Assembly: GCA_018665815.1 (NCBI GenBank)
Contig: JABJBP010000078.1
Location: forward strand, 1 to 46,151
DNA: 46,151 nt
From: Rhodospirillaceae bacterium
GTDB taxonomy: Bacteria > Pseudomonadota > Alphaproteobacteria > Rhodospirillales > Casp-alpha2
Direction of reading: 5' to 3'
Positions 27,050 to 36,235 of the stretch are shown piece after piece (position 1 is the stretch's first letter; each line of letters begins with the position of its first letter). The position numbers and the translations under genes are program-made. The notes below the pieces were generated by a model. The model made no database searches, was not told the DNA's origin, and saw only the letters and a list, made by a program, of their open reading frames with translations.

Positions 27050-28642
27050 TCAACCTTTGTCTTTGAGGTCGACCTCACGCAGCATGAACGCCGGCACGTG
27101 ATTGCCGAGTCCTTTCACGCCGCTGCTGTCCTGGCCACGGTCCTTATTCGTGTCATTTGCAGGCGCCGGATTGTGGCGTCCGGCGTTCCGCGATGGCGCA
27201 GACCGGGGCTCGGGTAGCGGCATGGGCTCTTCATCAGCCGGCGATTCTTCCTCAGCCGGCGGTGCAGCCTCTTCGGATGATGGCGCGGCGTTTTCTTCCG
27301 TTCGGCCACGACCACGACCGCGCCGACGCTTCGGGCGCGCTTCGGCTTCAGTATCGGCTTCGGGTACCGGTGCGGCCTCCGTCTGGGGCTGTTCGGAACT
27401 CTCGGCTGATAGCGCAGGCGCATCGGCTGCTGCCGATACCGGCGTGCCGGCGACAGGTGATACAGGCGCATTGGCGGCGGGTGCTAAAGGTGCGTCGGCG
27501 CCTGATTTAATTCTCGGAATGGGGCTGCCGATGAGCCGTTCAATACCGTCAATGTATTTGCCGTCAATCGGCATGGCTATCGTGAAAGCCCGGCCCTGCT
27601 TACCGGCGCGGCCGGTGCGGCCGATACGGTGGACATAATCTTCGGCGTGGGTCGGCACATCAAAATTGAAGACGTGGCTCATTTCCGGAATATCCAGGCC
27701 CCGCGCGGCGACGTCCGAGCAGACCAGAAATTTCACGTCGCCGGTCTTGAATTTGTCCAGCGTCTCCATGCGCATGGGTTGCGACATATCACCGTGCAAA
27801 CGCGCCGCGTTCAAGCCGTGACGCTCAAGTGAACGGTATACCACATCGACGTCGCGCTTACGGTTGCAGAAGATCAGCGCATTGCGTGGTTGTTCTTCTT
27901 CCAAGAGATTGCGCAACAGATCGCGTTTGATTTTTTGTTCGGCGCCGGGCTGGCGGCTTTTCGGCCGATCCAGCATGATCAACCCCTGGGTAATCGTGTC
28001 GGCTGTTGTCGCCGGACGTGAAACGGTCACCTCTTTCGGGTTCATCAGGAACTTTTCGGCCAATTTTTTGATTTCTTTCGGCATGGTCGCCGAAAACAGC
28101 AACGTCGTGCGGAGTGGCGGCAGCATCGCTGCAATGCGTTCGACATCGGGGATGAAACCCATATCGAGCATTCGATCTGACTCGTCGATGACAAATATTT
28201 TCACATCGTTGAGCAGCAGATGTCCACGCTCAAACATATCGATCAAACGTCCCGGCGTGGCGATCAGTACATCGACGCCCTTGTTCAGGATCTTTGCCTG
28301 CTCGCCCAAATTTTCGCCACCGATCAGCAACGCCTTGGTGAGCCGGTGATTTTTGCCGTAAACATCGAAGTTATCGGCGACTTGTGCCGCCAATTCGCGG
28401 GTCGGTTCCAAAATCAATGAGCGCGGCATCCGCGCCTTGGCCCGACCCTGGGCCAGGATATCGATCATTGGCAGAGTGAACGATGCGGTCTTGCCGGTGC
28501 CGGTTTGCGCACACCCCAAGATATCACGTCCCATCATCACATAGGGGATCGCCTCCGCCTGAATGGGCGTTGGTTCTGAGTAGCCAGCATCTTTGACGGC
28601 ACTGAGTAAGTCTTCGCTGAGACCAAGATCGGAAAAAAGCAT
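27050..28642 (-). CDS. rhlE: DEAD-box-family RNA helicase, RhlE type
   Basis: A 530-residue ATP-dependent RNA helicase. The Q motif is at PTPIQAEAI. AQTGTGKT at residues 45-52 is motif I, EPTRELA motif Ia, ATPGRLIDM motif Ib, FSATMP motif III, ARGLDIP motif V and HRIGRTGRAG motif VI. Motif II reads DESD (153-156) rather than DEAD. From about residue 385 to the end is a low-complexity tail: Ala/Pro-rich, then the basic RPKRRRGRGRGR, then an acidic Glu/Pro stretch, likely disordered and RNA-binding. Such tails occur in the RhlE group involved in ribosome assembly and cold growth. Confidence 0.93.
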   Translation of the reverse strand: MLFSDLGLSEDLLSAVKDAGYSEPTPIQAEAIPYVMMGRDILGCAQTGTGKTASFTLPMIDILAQGRAKARMPRSLILEPTRELAAQVADNFDVYGKNHRLTKALLIGGENLGEQAKILNKGVDVLIATPGRLIDMFERGHLLLNDVKIFVIDESDRMLDMGFIPDVERIAAMLPPLRTTLLFSATMPKEIKKLAEKFLMNPKEVTVSRPATTADTITQGLIMLDRPKSRQPGAEQKIKRDLLRNLLEEEQPRNALIFCNRKRDVDVVYRSLERHGLNAARLHGDMSQPMRMETLDKFKTGDVKFLVCSDVAARGLDIPEMSHVFNFDVPTHAEDYVHRIGRTGRAGKQGRAFTIAMPIDGKYIDGIERLIGSPIPRIKSGADAPLAPAANAPVSPVAGTPVSAAADAPALSAESSEQPQTEAAPVPEADTEAEARPKRRRGRGRGRTEENAAPSSEEAAPPAEEESPADEEPMPLPEPRSAPSRNAGRHNPAPANDTNKDRGQDSSGVKGLGNHVPAFMLREVDLKDKG

Positions 28643-28861
28643 GTAAGCCGGGTGTACCCGTCGCTGTTTTTGCGGCTGTGTAAGCCGTCCATTGCCAAAG
28701 GCTGGTGGATAGTAGGGCTTTGTTGCGCGCTGTCAATGAATTCCAGGGCAAATTCTGTAGATTGCGGATGCCACTGGGATTGCGACGTTTCAGCCGGCCT
28801 TGGCCATATACGGGGACTTCGCTAACGTTGGGCGGTTGCCGCCCTGGGTGGAGTTGAAAAC
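28643..28861. other. Divergent spacer between rhlE and the alpha/beta hydrolase gene
   Basis: About 220 bases with no gene I can support. It must hold the rhlE promoter, and possibly that of the rightward gene set. I see no riboswitch or terminator pattern. Confidence 0.5.
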
Positions 28862-29563
28862 ATAAACGATAGAATACCGCTGTTGCTGTTGCCGGGCTTG
28901 CTTTGCAGCGCCGCTTTGTGGCGCGCGCAAGTGTTGGGCCTGGCCGATGTCGCGGACAGCCGGGTAATGAATTTGACGACCGATGCAACAATGCCAGCCA
29001 TGGCCGCACGGGTTCTTGAACAAGCGCCTGACACTTTTGCGCTGGCGGGGTTATCCATGGGCGGGTATTGCGCGCTGGAAATTATACGCCAAGCACCTGA
29101 GCGGGTGACGCGACTGGCGCTTCTGGATACGTCGGCTGAACCGGACACCCCGGATCGCACCGAAATTCGGATGCAGTGGATCGATGAGGCCGCCGCGGGC
29201 GGGTTCGAAGATCTTATTCCACGCCACGCGCGAATGTATCTGCCGCCGTCGCGCCTGGGTGAGGGGGCACTGGCGGCCACGGTCGCGTCATCAGCGCGGA
29301 ATGTCGGCGCGGCGGCCTACCAGCGCAATCAGAAAGCGATTGCCGGGCGCGCCGACAGCCGCGCGGTATTGGGCACAATCACCTGTCCGACCTTGGTTTT
29401 GTGCGGCCGCCAGGACATGGCCACACCTTTGGCATTGCATGAAGAGATGGCCAAGGGTATCCCAGGCGCGCGTCTGGTGGTGATCGAAGATTGCGCGCAT
29501 TTATCGCCGCTGGAACGCCCCAATGAGGTGACAGCGGCGCTTCGTGATTGGCTAACCGCCTAG
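28862..29563 (+). CDS. Alpha/beta-fold hydrolase
   Basis: A small alpha/beta hydrolase of about 230 residues. The first strand and oxyanion loop are LLLLPGLLC, the nucleophile elbow is GLSMGGY, the acid lies in CGRQDMATP and the histidine in CAHLSPLERP, so the triad is complete. The substrate is unknown. The start is a problem: TTG at 28883 would cut into the first strand, and no ATG, GTG or TTG lies between the upstream stop (28823) and there. GGTGGAG at 28847-28853 sits eight bases before an ATA at 28862, which I use as a tentative start. It precedes the carbonic anhydrase gene by 47 bases. Confidence 0.75.
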   Translation: MNDRIPLLLLPGLLCSAALWRAQVLGLADVADSRVMNLTTDATMPAMAARVLEQAPDTFALAGLSMGGYCALEIIRQAPERVTRLALLDTSAEPDTPDRTEIRMQWIDEAAAGGFEDLIPRHARMYLPPSRLGEGALAATVASSARNVGAAAYQRNQKAIAGRADSRAVLGTITCPTLVLCGRQDMATPLALHEEMAKGIPGARLVVIEDCAHLSPLERPNEVTAALRDWLTA

Positions 29564-29610
29564 CTATAGTGTCAGCCAGGAATCTAGTGACAACTGAATA
29601 GGACGAAGCC

Positions 29611-30198
29611 GTGAGCGACAACATCCTGAGTATACGGGGCAAGACGCCGATCATCGCCGATGATGCCTTTATCGCCTCGACCGCCGTCGTTATCGGCGAT
29701 GTGGAAATCGGCAGCGGGTCGGGGATCTGGTATCACTGCGTGGTACGTGGCGACATCAATGAAATTCGGATCGGCGAAAACACCAATATCCAGGACGGAT
29801 CCGTTGTCCACGTTGACCGCTTCACCTACGGCACTTTCATCGGCAACAACATCACCGTTGGCCATATGTGTCTGATCCATGCTTGCCGATTGGAAGACAA
29901 CTGTATGGTCGGCATGCATGCTACCGTGATGGACGGCGCGGTGGTCGAGACGGGGGCCCTGGTTGCCGCCAAGGCGTTGATTTCACCGGGTAAGCGCGTG
30001 CCGGCCGGCCAAGTTTGGGCGGGGCAGCCGGGCAAATATCTTTGTGATGTGAAGGAAGCGCAGCAAGCGATGATGGACCGCATCGCGCCGGGTTACGTAG
30101 AATTGGCCGGGGAGTTCCGTGCCGCCGGCCTCGATATTCGTGATTTGGACGCGACTTTGTCGCAGATGGACACGCCTACCGCCGACGTTGGAGACTGA
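29611..30198 (+). CDS. Gamma-class carbonic anhydrase-like hexapeptide protein
   Basis: A 195-residue left-handed beta-helix protein. The metal ligands of the gamma-carbonic anhydrase family are in place: H67 in SVVHVD, H85 in TVGHMC and H90 in LIHACR, with the typical five-residue step between the last two. WYHCVVRGDIN and NIQDGSVV are family hallmarks. The C terminus has an extra tail of about 20 residues. Many such proteins bind zinc but have not been shown to hydrate CO2, and PaaY-type relatives are thioesterases. The start is GTG. It is followed by meaB after 5 bases, so the two are co-transcribed. Confidence 0.9.
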   Translation: MSDNILSIRGKTPIIADDAFIASTAVVIGDVEIGSGSGIWYHCVVRGDINEIRIGENTNIQDGSVVHVDRFTYGTFIGNNITVGHMCLIHACRLEDNCMVGMHATVMDGAVVETGALVAAKALISPGKRVPAGQVWAGQPGKYLCDVKEAQQAMMDRIAPGYVELAGEFRAAGLDIRDLDATLSQMDTPTADVGD

Positions 30199-30203
30199 GA
30201 CAG

Positions 30204-31172
30204 GTGGCCCGCAATATTGACTTCGATGCCTTGGTTAGGGGCGTGCTGGCCGGTGAAACCCGCGCCATTGCGAAAATGATGTCGGAAGCTGAAGCCGGCT
30301 TCGATGACGGTCGTGCCGCGATGGCCGAGATTTACCGCCGCGCCGGCCGGGCCCAGGTCATTGGCCTGACCGGTGTGCCGGGCAGCGGCAAATCGACCCT
30401 GGTCGGCGCATTGACCACAGCGGTGCGCGCCACCGGGCGCCGGGTCGGTATCGTTGCCGTCGATCCTTCAAGCCCGTTTTCCGGCGGTGCCATCCTGGGT
30501 GACCGGGTGCGCATGGCCGAACATACAACGGATGACGGCGTGTTTATCCGCTCGTTGGCGACGCGCGGCAGCCTTGGCGGCTTGGCGGGTGCGGCGCTTG
30601 ATACCGTTGATATTCTTGATGCCGCCGGGTTTGACCTGGTGCTCATCGAAACCGTCGGGGTCGGCCAGGATGAGGTTGATATCGCGACGGCCGCACATAC
30701 CGTCGTCGTCGTTTCCGCACCGGGGCTGGGCGATGATATCCAGGCGATTAAAGCCGGTGTCCTGGAGATTGCCGACATTCATGTGGTTTCAAAAGCCGAT
30801 CGTGATGACGCCAACCGTACCGCCACTGATCTCCAGGCCATGTTGGGCTTGGGCCTAACTGGCAAGGATCGCCGCGGCTGGCCGGTGCCGGTCATCCGCA
30901 CCAGTGCGGAAACGGGCGAAGGGGTTGATGAACTGCTGGCGTCCATTGACGCCCACGGCACGCATCTCAGTGACAGCGGTGAGATCGAGGAACGCCGCCG
31001 CTCCATTGCCGAAATGCGCGTTTTGAAAACCGCCGAGGACTTGGTGAGGGCGAAAATCACCGCCGGACGCGATACGGAATTCAGGCAAATCCTGAATGAC
31101 GCCGCCGAGCGAAAAACCGCCCCGGCGACAGCCGCGCGGGAGTTGATTCAGAACCTGAAGATTGAATCGTAA
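30204..31172 (+). CDS. meaB: MeaB, methylmalonyl-CoA mutase-associated GTPase
   Basis: A 322-residue G3E-family GTPase that protects and reloads B12-dependent methylmalonyl-CoA mutase. Motifs: P-loop GVPGSGKST near 55, DPSSPFSGGAILGDRVRM (switch region) near 88, ETVGVGQDEVDIA near 150 and SKAD near 200 in place of NKxD. The start is GTG at 30204. No mutase gene is in the window, so it must lie elsewhere. Together with nrdJ it marks a genome that depends on adenosylcobalamin. Confidence 0.95.
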   Translation: MARNIDFDALVRGVLAGETRAIAKMMSEAEAGFDDGRAAMAEIYRRAGRAQVIGLTGVPGSGKSTLVGALTTAVRATGRRVGIVAVDPSSPFSGGAILGDRVRMAEHTTDDGVFIRSLATRGSLGGLAGAALDTVDILDAAGFDLVLIETVGVGQDEVDIATAAHTVVVVSAPGLGDDIQAIKAGVLEIADIHVVSKADRDDANRTATDLQAMLGLGLTGKDRRGWPVPVIRTSAETGEGVDELLASIDAHGTHLSDSGEIEERRRSIAEMRVLKTAEDLVRAKITAGRDTEFRQILNDAAERKTAPATAARELIQNLKIES

Positions 31173-31512
31173 CCCACTAAATCGAATCATAATTTATGGA
31201 TTCACGCAATGATTCTAGACGCGGCCCGCCGCGAAAAAAGGTGTGCCTTCATCTCACCCACCCAGAAGTAGAAGTTGTCACGGTTGCGTGAGATTGTGGC
31301 GCTGTGGTTTCCCAGCGTTAATTGCTCAGTTAGATTACATTCAAAGTTTTGCATGTTTGCATTTTTCCGCGCGCCGCCGTGATCATTCGGCGGCCCATTG
31401 AATTCTCATGGAGATCAAACAAGCCCTCTCTTCATGACCGTCTGCGGTTGCTGCTGGGGCGGTTGAAGCGATCGGGAAATTGCCACAGGATAGCGGGTCG
31501 GAGGACTGTGAC
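31173..31512. other. Intergenic region with a GC-rich inverted repeat
   Basis: A 340-base region without a supported gene. It contains a loose AT hairpin (GAATC ... GATTC at about 31183-31203). A perfect GCCGCCG/CGGCGGC repeat lies at 31373-31394 around TGATCATT. Neither is followed by a T run on the proper strand. The second could be a leader hairpin or operator for the PrpD-type gene. GGAGG at 31500-31504 is that gene's ribosome site. Confidence 0.5.
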
Positions 31513-32910
31513 ATGACCATAGCGTGGCGTTTGGCAGAAAACATCCTTGCAGTGCGTCACGACGTGCTGCCACCTGAAGCCGTTCATTGGGCGAAAGTCG
31601 GCATTTTGGACACCGTCGCCGTCACCTTGGCTGGCGCCCCGGAAGAGTGCACCCGCCTGACCGCAGCGCTGCCAGGCATTGCCGAGACACAAGGGCCTAG
31701 CCAACTATTCGCCATGGGGCGCCGTGCATCGGTGTTGGATGCGGCGCTGATCAACGGTGTCGCTTCACATGCCCTGGATTTCGATGACGTCAACAATCAG
31801 ATCGGCGGGCACCCCTCGGTGCCGTTGGTGCCGGCGCTGTTTGCGGTGGCCGATTTGGTTGGCGGAGTCAGCGGGCGTGATGCCATTGCGGCCTACGTGG
31901 CGGGCTTTGAAGCGGAAACCCAAATTGGATTGGGCGTCCATTACCATCACTACAACAAAGGCTGGCACCCGACCGCGACGCTCGGCATCTTCGGCACCGT
32001 CGCCGTCGCGTCGCGGTTGATGAATTTCTCTGTCGAACAAACGGCGATGGCGCTCGGCATGGCGACCTCGCTGGCCTCCGGCGTAAAGGCGAATTTCGGC
32101 ACTATGACCAAGCCTTTGCACGTCGGCCATTCGCTCAGAAACGGCGTCATGGCGGCGCTTCTGATCCGCGATGGGTTCACGGCCAATGCCGGTGCGTTCG
32201 AACACAAACAAGGATTTTTCGAGGTCTTCAATGGTGCGGGCACTTATGACGCTGAGCGCATCTTCGAGGGCTGGGGGGCGCCCTGGAATGTGACCGATCC
32301 GGGGCCCAACCTGAAGGCCTATCCGTGCTGCGGCTCAACCCATGGCGCCATCGATTGCGCCTTGGCTATTCGCGGCCAGGACGGATTTGACACGGATGAA
32401 ATCGCCTCGGTCGAGATGTTGACCGACCCGAAACGCTTGCCGCATACCGACAACCCGGACCCGGGTTCAGGATTGGAAGCGAAATTCAGTGTCCACTATG
32501 TTGTTGCACGGGGGCTTCTCGACGGTGCCGTGCGGTTAGGCGATTTTGAGAACGCCGCCTATGACGACGCGACGGCGCGCGCCCTGATGGCTAAGGTCAA
32601 GACCGGCGCGCATCCCGATATGATGGACCCGGATGTCGATTCTTACGGCGCCGAGTTGACCGTTACCCTGAATGACGGACGGACATTTTCGCATCGCATG
32701 GATGGCGCCGTACTGCGTGGGCCGGCCCGCCCCATGAGCGACGCCGAATTGCGCGCCAAGTTCGACGATTGCGCGGCCAGAGCCATGCCGACGGAGGCCT
32801 CGGCCGCGCTGTTTGATCGCCTGAGTGCGCTGGAAATCGAACCTGATATCGCAAAAATATCCAAATTGGCGGCGGGCGTTGGCGCCAAGGATATCCGCGC
32901 TGCGGAGTAG
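31513..32910 (+). CDS. MmgE/PrpD-family protein
   Basis: A 465-residue member of the MmgE/PrpD family, which includes 2-methylcitrate dehydratase and cis-aconitate decarboxylase-like enzymes. Landmarks are ILDTVAVTLAG near 35, NGVASHALDFDDV near 82, HYNKGWHPTATLG near 145 and YPCCGSTHGAIDCAL near 275. The ATG at 31513 is preceded by GGAGG with an 8-base gap; an upstream in-frame start lacks this. No other methylcitrate-cycle gene is adjacent, so the substrate is open. Converges on phaC with only seven bases between them. A second, broken member of this family lies at 45645. Confidence 0.92.
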   Translation: MTIAWRLAENILAVRHDVLPPEAVHWAKVGILDTVAVTLAGAPEECTRLTAALPGIAETQGPSQLFAMGRRASVLDAALINGVASHALDFDDVNNQIGGHPSVPLVPALFAVADLVGGVSGRDAIAAYVAGFEAETQIGLGVHYHHYNKGWHPTATLGIFGTVAVASRLMNFSVEQTAMALGMATSLASGVKANFGTMTKPLHVGHSLRNGVMAALLIRDGFTANAGAFEHKQGFFEVFNGAGTYDAERIFEGWGAPWNVTDPGPNLKAYPCCGSTHGAIDCALAIRGQDGFDTDEIASVEMLTDPKRLPHTDNPDPGSGLEAKFSVHYVVARGLLDGAVRLGDFENAAYDDATARALMAKVKTGAHPDMMDPDVDSYGAELTVTLNDGRTFSHRMDGAVLRGPARPMSDAELRAKFDDCAARAMPTEASAALFDRLSALEIEPDIAKISKLAAGVGAKDIRAAE

Positions 32911-32917
32911 AAGCGGC

Positions 32918-34723
32918 CTAGTCTTCCGCCTTCATCATCACATAAGTGCCGGGCGCGTCGCATAGGACCTTGAGCTTACCGTCGCCGGGTTTGCGGGCCG
33001 GAACGGTTTCCTTGCCGGACAGTTTTTTCGTCCATTTGTCCCAGTCGGGCCACCATGAACCTTCATGTTCGTCGGCGGATTTGAACCAGGCATCTGCGGT
33101 CTTTGGCAGCTTGTCATTGGTCCAGTATCCGTACTTGGGTTTCGCCGGCGGATTGACGATACCGGCGATGTGCCCGGAACCCGCCAGGACGAACCGGGTG
33201 TCGCCTTTGTAGAGTTGCGTAGCGCGGTAGGTGGATTTCCACGGTGCGATGTGATCTTCGCGGGTTGAGATGATGTAGCTCGGCACCTTGATCTTGCGGA
33301 GATCCAACTTCTCGCCGGCCAATTCAATGCCGCCGGGCTCAACCAGTTTGTTTTCAAGATACATATTGCGCAGATAGAAACTGTGCATGGCGGCCGGCAT
33401 CCGGGTCGAGTCCGCATTCCAATATAGAAGATCGAAGGGGAAGGGATCCTTGCCCAACAGGTAATTGTTGATGACGAACGACCAGATCAAGTCGTTCGAC
33501 CGCAGCATATTGAAAGTCGACGCCATTTCGCCGCCTTCCAGGAAACCACGTTCGTTCATCTTTTCTTCAAGGCTGGCCAATTGTTCTTCATCGATGAACA
33601 CGCCCAGCTCACCCGATTCTTCAAAATCCACCATGGTGGTGAAGAAGGTTGCGGAATTAATAATCTTGTCCTTGCCCTTGGCGGTCAGGTAGGCGAGGGA
33701 CGCAGCCAGCAAAGTGCCGCCGATGCAATAGCCGATGACGTTGATGCTTTTCTCACCGGTTGCCTTGGACACCGCGTCGATGGCCTCCACCGGGCCCTCA
33801 AGCATATAATCTTCAAAGGATTTTGCGGCGAGCCCGGCGTTCGGGTTGACCCAGGACACGACGAATACAGTGTGCCCTTGGCCAACGGCCCAGCGGATGA
33901 ATGAGTTCTTTTCGCGCAAATCGAGAATGTAATATTTGTTGATCCATGGCGGCACAATCAACAATGGCTTTTTCACCACTTCGTCGGTGGCTGGGTCAAA
34001 CTGCAGCAATTCCATCAGGTCGTTGCGGAACACCACCTTACCGGGGCTGGTGGCGATGTCCTCGCCGACGGCGAAGGCGTCAGGGTCGGACATCTTTATT
34101 TTCAGTTTGCCGTCGCCGTCTTCCATGTCCTCGAGCATGTTCTCAAGGCCTTTGAGCAGGTTTTCGCCACCCGATTCCATGGTCGCACGCAGGACTTCTG
34201 GATTGGTCATGGCGAAATTGCTGGGTGACATGGCATCAACGAGTTGACGCGTGTAGAAATCGACCTTATCGGCGGTCTTGTTATCCAGCCCCTCAACATC
34301 GTTGACCGATGTCTGCATCCAGCGTGACGTCAGCAAATAAGACTGCTTGAAGAAATCAAACACTTGATTGTCTTCCCACGCGTCATCCTTGAAGCGGCGG
34401 TCGCCGGCTTCCGGTTCAATCACTGGGTCTGTATCCTGGCCCATCATGCGCTGCGCCGTGGTTTGCCAGAGGTTCAGGTAATCCTGCCAAAGCCCGATTG
34501 ACGATTGCATCACCTGGGCTGGGTTGGCCATCATCTGCTGCGTCATCGCGGCAAATGCCTCGCCGACATTCAAGGGATCGGCATCAGGCACCGTACCGTT
34601 AGCCATTTGGCGCTGGACAAAATCATTGACGAGGCGCTGCGAACGCTCGGCGATACCGGTCATGGATTGAGATATTTCGGCGGCATCCGGGAAGCTTGAC
34701 GTCGAGCGCGGTTGATCGTTCAT
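32918..34723 (-). CDS. phaC: Class I poly(3-hydroxyalkanoate) synthase PhaC
   Basis: Polymerises hydroxyacyl-CoA into storage granules. The 601-residue length is typical of class I. The lipase-like box is GYCIGG with the nucleophile Cys333. The Asp lies in STREDHIAPW and the His in GSGHIAGIVNPP. TPDKPWINKYYILDL-type sequence (PPWINKYYILDLREKNS) precedes the core. The start follows AAAGGA. It diverges from the OmpA-type lipoprotein gene. No phaA, phaB or phaR is adjacent. Confidence 0.96.
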   Translation of the reverse strand: MNDQPRSTSSFPDAAEISQSMTGIAERSQRLVNDFVQRQMANGTVPDADPLNVGEAFAAMTQQMMANPAQVMQSSIGLWQDYLNLWQTTAQRMMGQDTDPVIEPEAGDRRFKDDAWEDNQVFDFFKQSYLLTSRWMQTSVNDVEGLDNKTADKVDFYTRQLVDAMSPSNFAMTNPEVLRATMESGGENLLKGLENMLEDMEDGDGKLKIKMSDPDAFAVGEDIATSPGKVVFRNDLMELLQFDPATDEVVKKPLLIVPPWINKYYILDLREKNSFIRWAVGQGHTVFVVSWVNPNAGLAAKSFEDYMLEGPVEAIDAVSKATGEKSINVIGYCIGGTLLAASLAYLTAKGKDKIINSATFFTTMVDFEESGELGVFIDEEQLASLEEKMNERGFLEGGEMASTFNMLRSNDLIWSFVINNYLLGKDPFPFDLLYWNADSTRMPAAMHSFYLRNMYLENKLVEPGGIELAGEKLDLRKIKVPSYIISTREDHIAPWKSTYRATQLYKGDTRFVLAGSGHIAGIVNPPAKPKYGYWTNDKLPKTADAWFKSADEHEGSWWPDWDKWTKKLSGKETVPARKPGDGKLKVLCDAPGTYVMMKAED

Positions 34724-34894
34724 TACTTAATCCTTTAAGATCGGTCGCGAACAGCCGGTGTTGGAAACGGTGCCGTATTTCGCGCGACAAATTTGTATTC
34801 GGTTAACTATTTGAAAGCATCCTGTAATTCAAGGTAAAATGCTGCAAGTGCGAAATCATAAAACGACTTAACACCGAGGAGGGATTGCGGTCGG

Positions 34895-36028
34895 ATGTTT
34901 GAAACCAAAAATCAATTTCGCGCTATCATTGCGCGCCGGGCCACCGGATGGGGCGGTGTGCTCATTGCCGGCGCGTTGCTGAGCGGTTGCTCGCAAGTCC
35001 CGGATGCCGTCAATCCCGCTGAATGGTACAAGAGCACGGTCGATTTCTTTGCTGGCGAAGATGAGGAACAAGAAACGGCAACAAAGGCCACCGCAAGCAC
35101 TTTGGCCAAGGATCGCGGCAAGGCGCCTCCGGGTGATAGTAAAAATTTTCCCAAGCTTTCTTCGGTTGATCAACAGAGCGATTACCACGAAGCTCGAAAG
35201 CGCGGCGGATTGGTCGCTGATACGGAAGGCCGGAAATATGCACCGGCCATTGCTCGTCAAGGTGAACCTTCAAGCCGCCTAGCCGCCACGCCGCCGGCGG
35301 CGCCTCAACAGATCACATCAGCCGCGGCCCAACCGGCGCCGGCTGCGCAGCCGGCCTCACCGGTGAGCATTGCCGGCTCTTCGACGCAGGCCGCGTCACT
35401 GCCTTCGACGTCCGAGCAAAAGGCCTTTCAATCCCGACTGCAGTCGCGTTTGAATGAAATTCGCGCGCGAGCTGGGCAGCCGCCTGTCGATCTGCCGACA
35501 TCCGTCGGCAATCCGCTCGCGCAGGATGATTTCGGTACCGTCGTGGTCTCGTCGGTGGGCGTCAGTTCCGGCTATGGCAGTGGTGTGTCTGCCGCTGCTC
35601 CCGTGACCGCCGTGATGGCGAATGCCGGCCCGCTGACCCATATCGCACGGCCGGCCCGTCCATTAACCGCGGGCGCAGTTAAAGTTGCGACCATCAACTT
35701 TTCCAACGGCTCCGCATCGTTAAGCTCGCGTGACCGTCAAATCATCGCTAATGCGCACCAGTTGCAAAAAGAGCGGGGCGGCAAAATCCATATCGTCGGC
35801 CATGCATCAAGCCGCACCAATTCCACAGACCCGGTCCGCCACAAGATGGTGAATTTCAAGGTGTCGGTCGATCGCGCGGATGCTATTGCCCGGGAATTGA
35901 TCAGGCTTGGCGTGAAAAAGGAAGAGATGGTCGTCGATGCCATATCCGACGCCAATCCGCTGTATTTCGAATTCATGCCGACCGGAGAAGCCGGCAACCG
36001 CCGCGCGGAGATTTATCTGGAGAGCTAA
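34895..36028 (+). CDS. OmpA-family lipoprotein
   Basis: A 377-residue lipoprotein with lipobox LLSGC near residue 31, after a long charged N-region. A Pro/Ala/Gln-rich linker occupies about 60-250. A C-terminal OmpA domain (about 262-377) begins VATINFSNGSASLSSRDRQ, continues IHIVGHASSRTN and ends GEAGNRRAEIYLES. The domain binds peptidoglycan, tethering the outer membrane. GAGGAGG lies about 12 bases before the ATG. A terminator candidate follows at 36060. Confidence 0.9.
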   Translation: MFETKNQFRAIIARRATGWGGVLIAGALLSGCSQVPDAVNPAEWYKSTVDFFAGEDEEQETATKATASTLAKDRGKAPPGDSKNFPKLSSVDQQSDYHEARKRGGLVADTEGRKYAPAIARQGEPSSRLAATPPAAPQQITSAAAQPAPAAQPASPVSIAGSSTQAASLPSTSEQKAFQSRLQSRLNEIRARAGQPPVDLPTSVGNPLAQDDFGTVVVSSVGVSSGYGSGVSAAAPVTAVMANAGPLTHIARPARPLTAGAVKVATINFSNGSASLSSRDRQIIANAHQLQKERGGKIHIVGHASSRTNSTDPVRHKMVNFKVSVDRADAIARELIRLGVKKEEMVVDAISDANPLYFEFMPTGEAGNRRAEIYLES

Positions 36029-36059
36029 ACTGTTCTGAATTTACGTGCGTTTGTCGTCG

Positions 36060-36084
36060 CCACTTCAGACTAGTGGGCCTTTTT
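36060..36084 (+). terminator. Probable terminator after the OmpA-type gene
   Basis: CCACT and AGTGG pair around a seven-base loop, followed by GCC and five T. The stem is short (extended by one bulged G-C pair), so efficiency is uncertain, but position and orientation fit. Confidence 0.5.
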
Positions 36085-36235
36085 GCCTTAAATTTGCTAG
36101 AATGTTCGCCCAATAAATCAGTGACGTGGTGCCGGAACGTGCTTGAGCGCGCCCGGGGCTTCTGGCATTTCAATGGAATATCCAGACGGTTTTCCGGCGG
36201 ATTCCCGATAACGACCTGAAGAACGGTTTAAAGCC

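Noticed and set aside
36085-36235. SAM-type riboswitch before the aminotransferase-hom genes
   Set aside because: A loose TGCCGGA/TCTGGCA hairpin is present, but I could not match the conserved core of any SAM riboswitch class.
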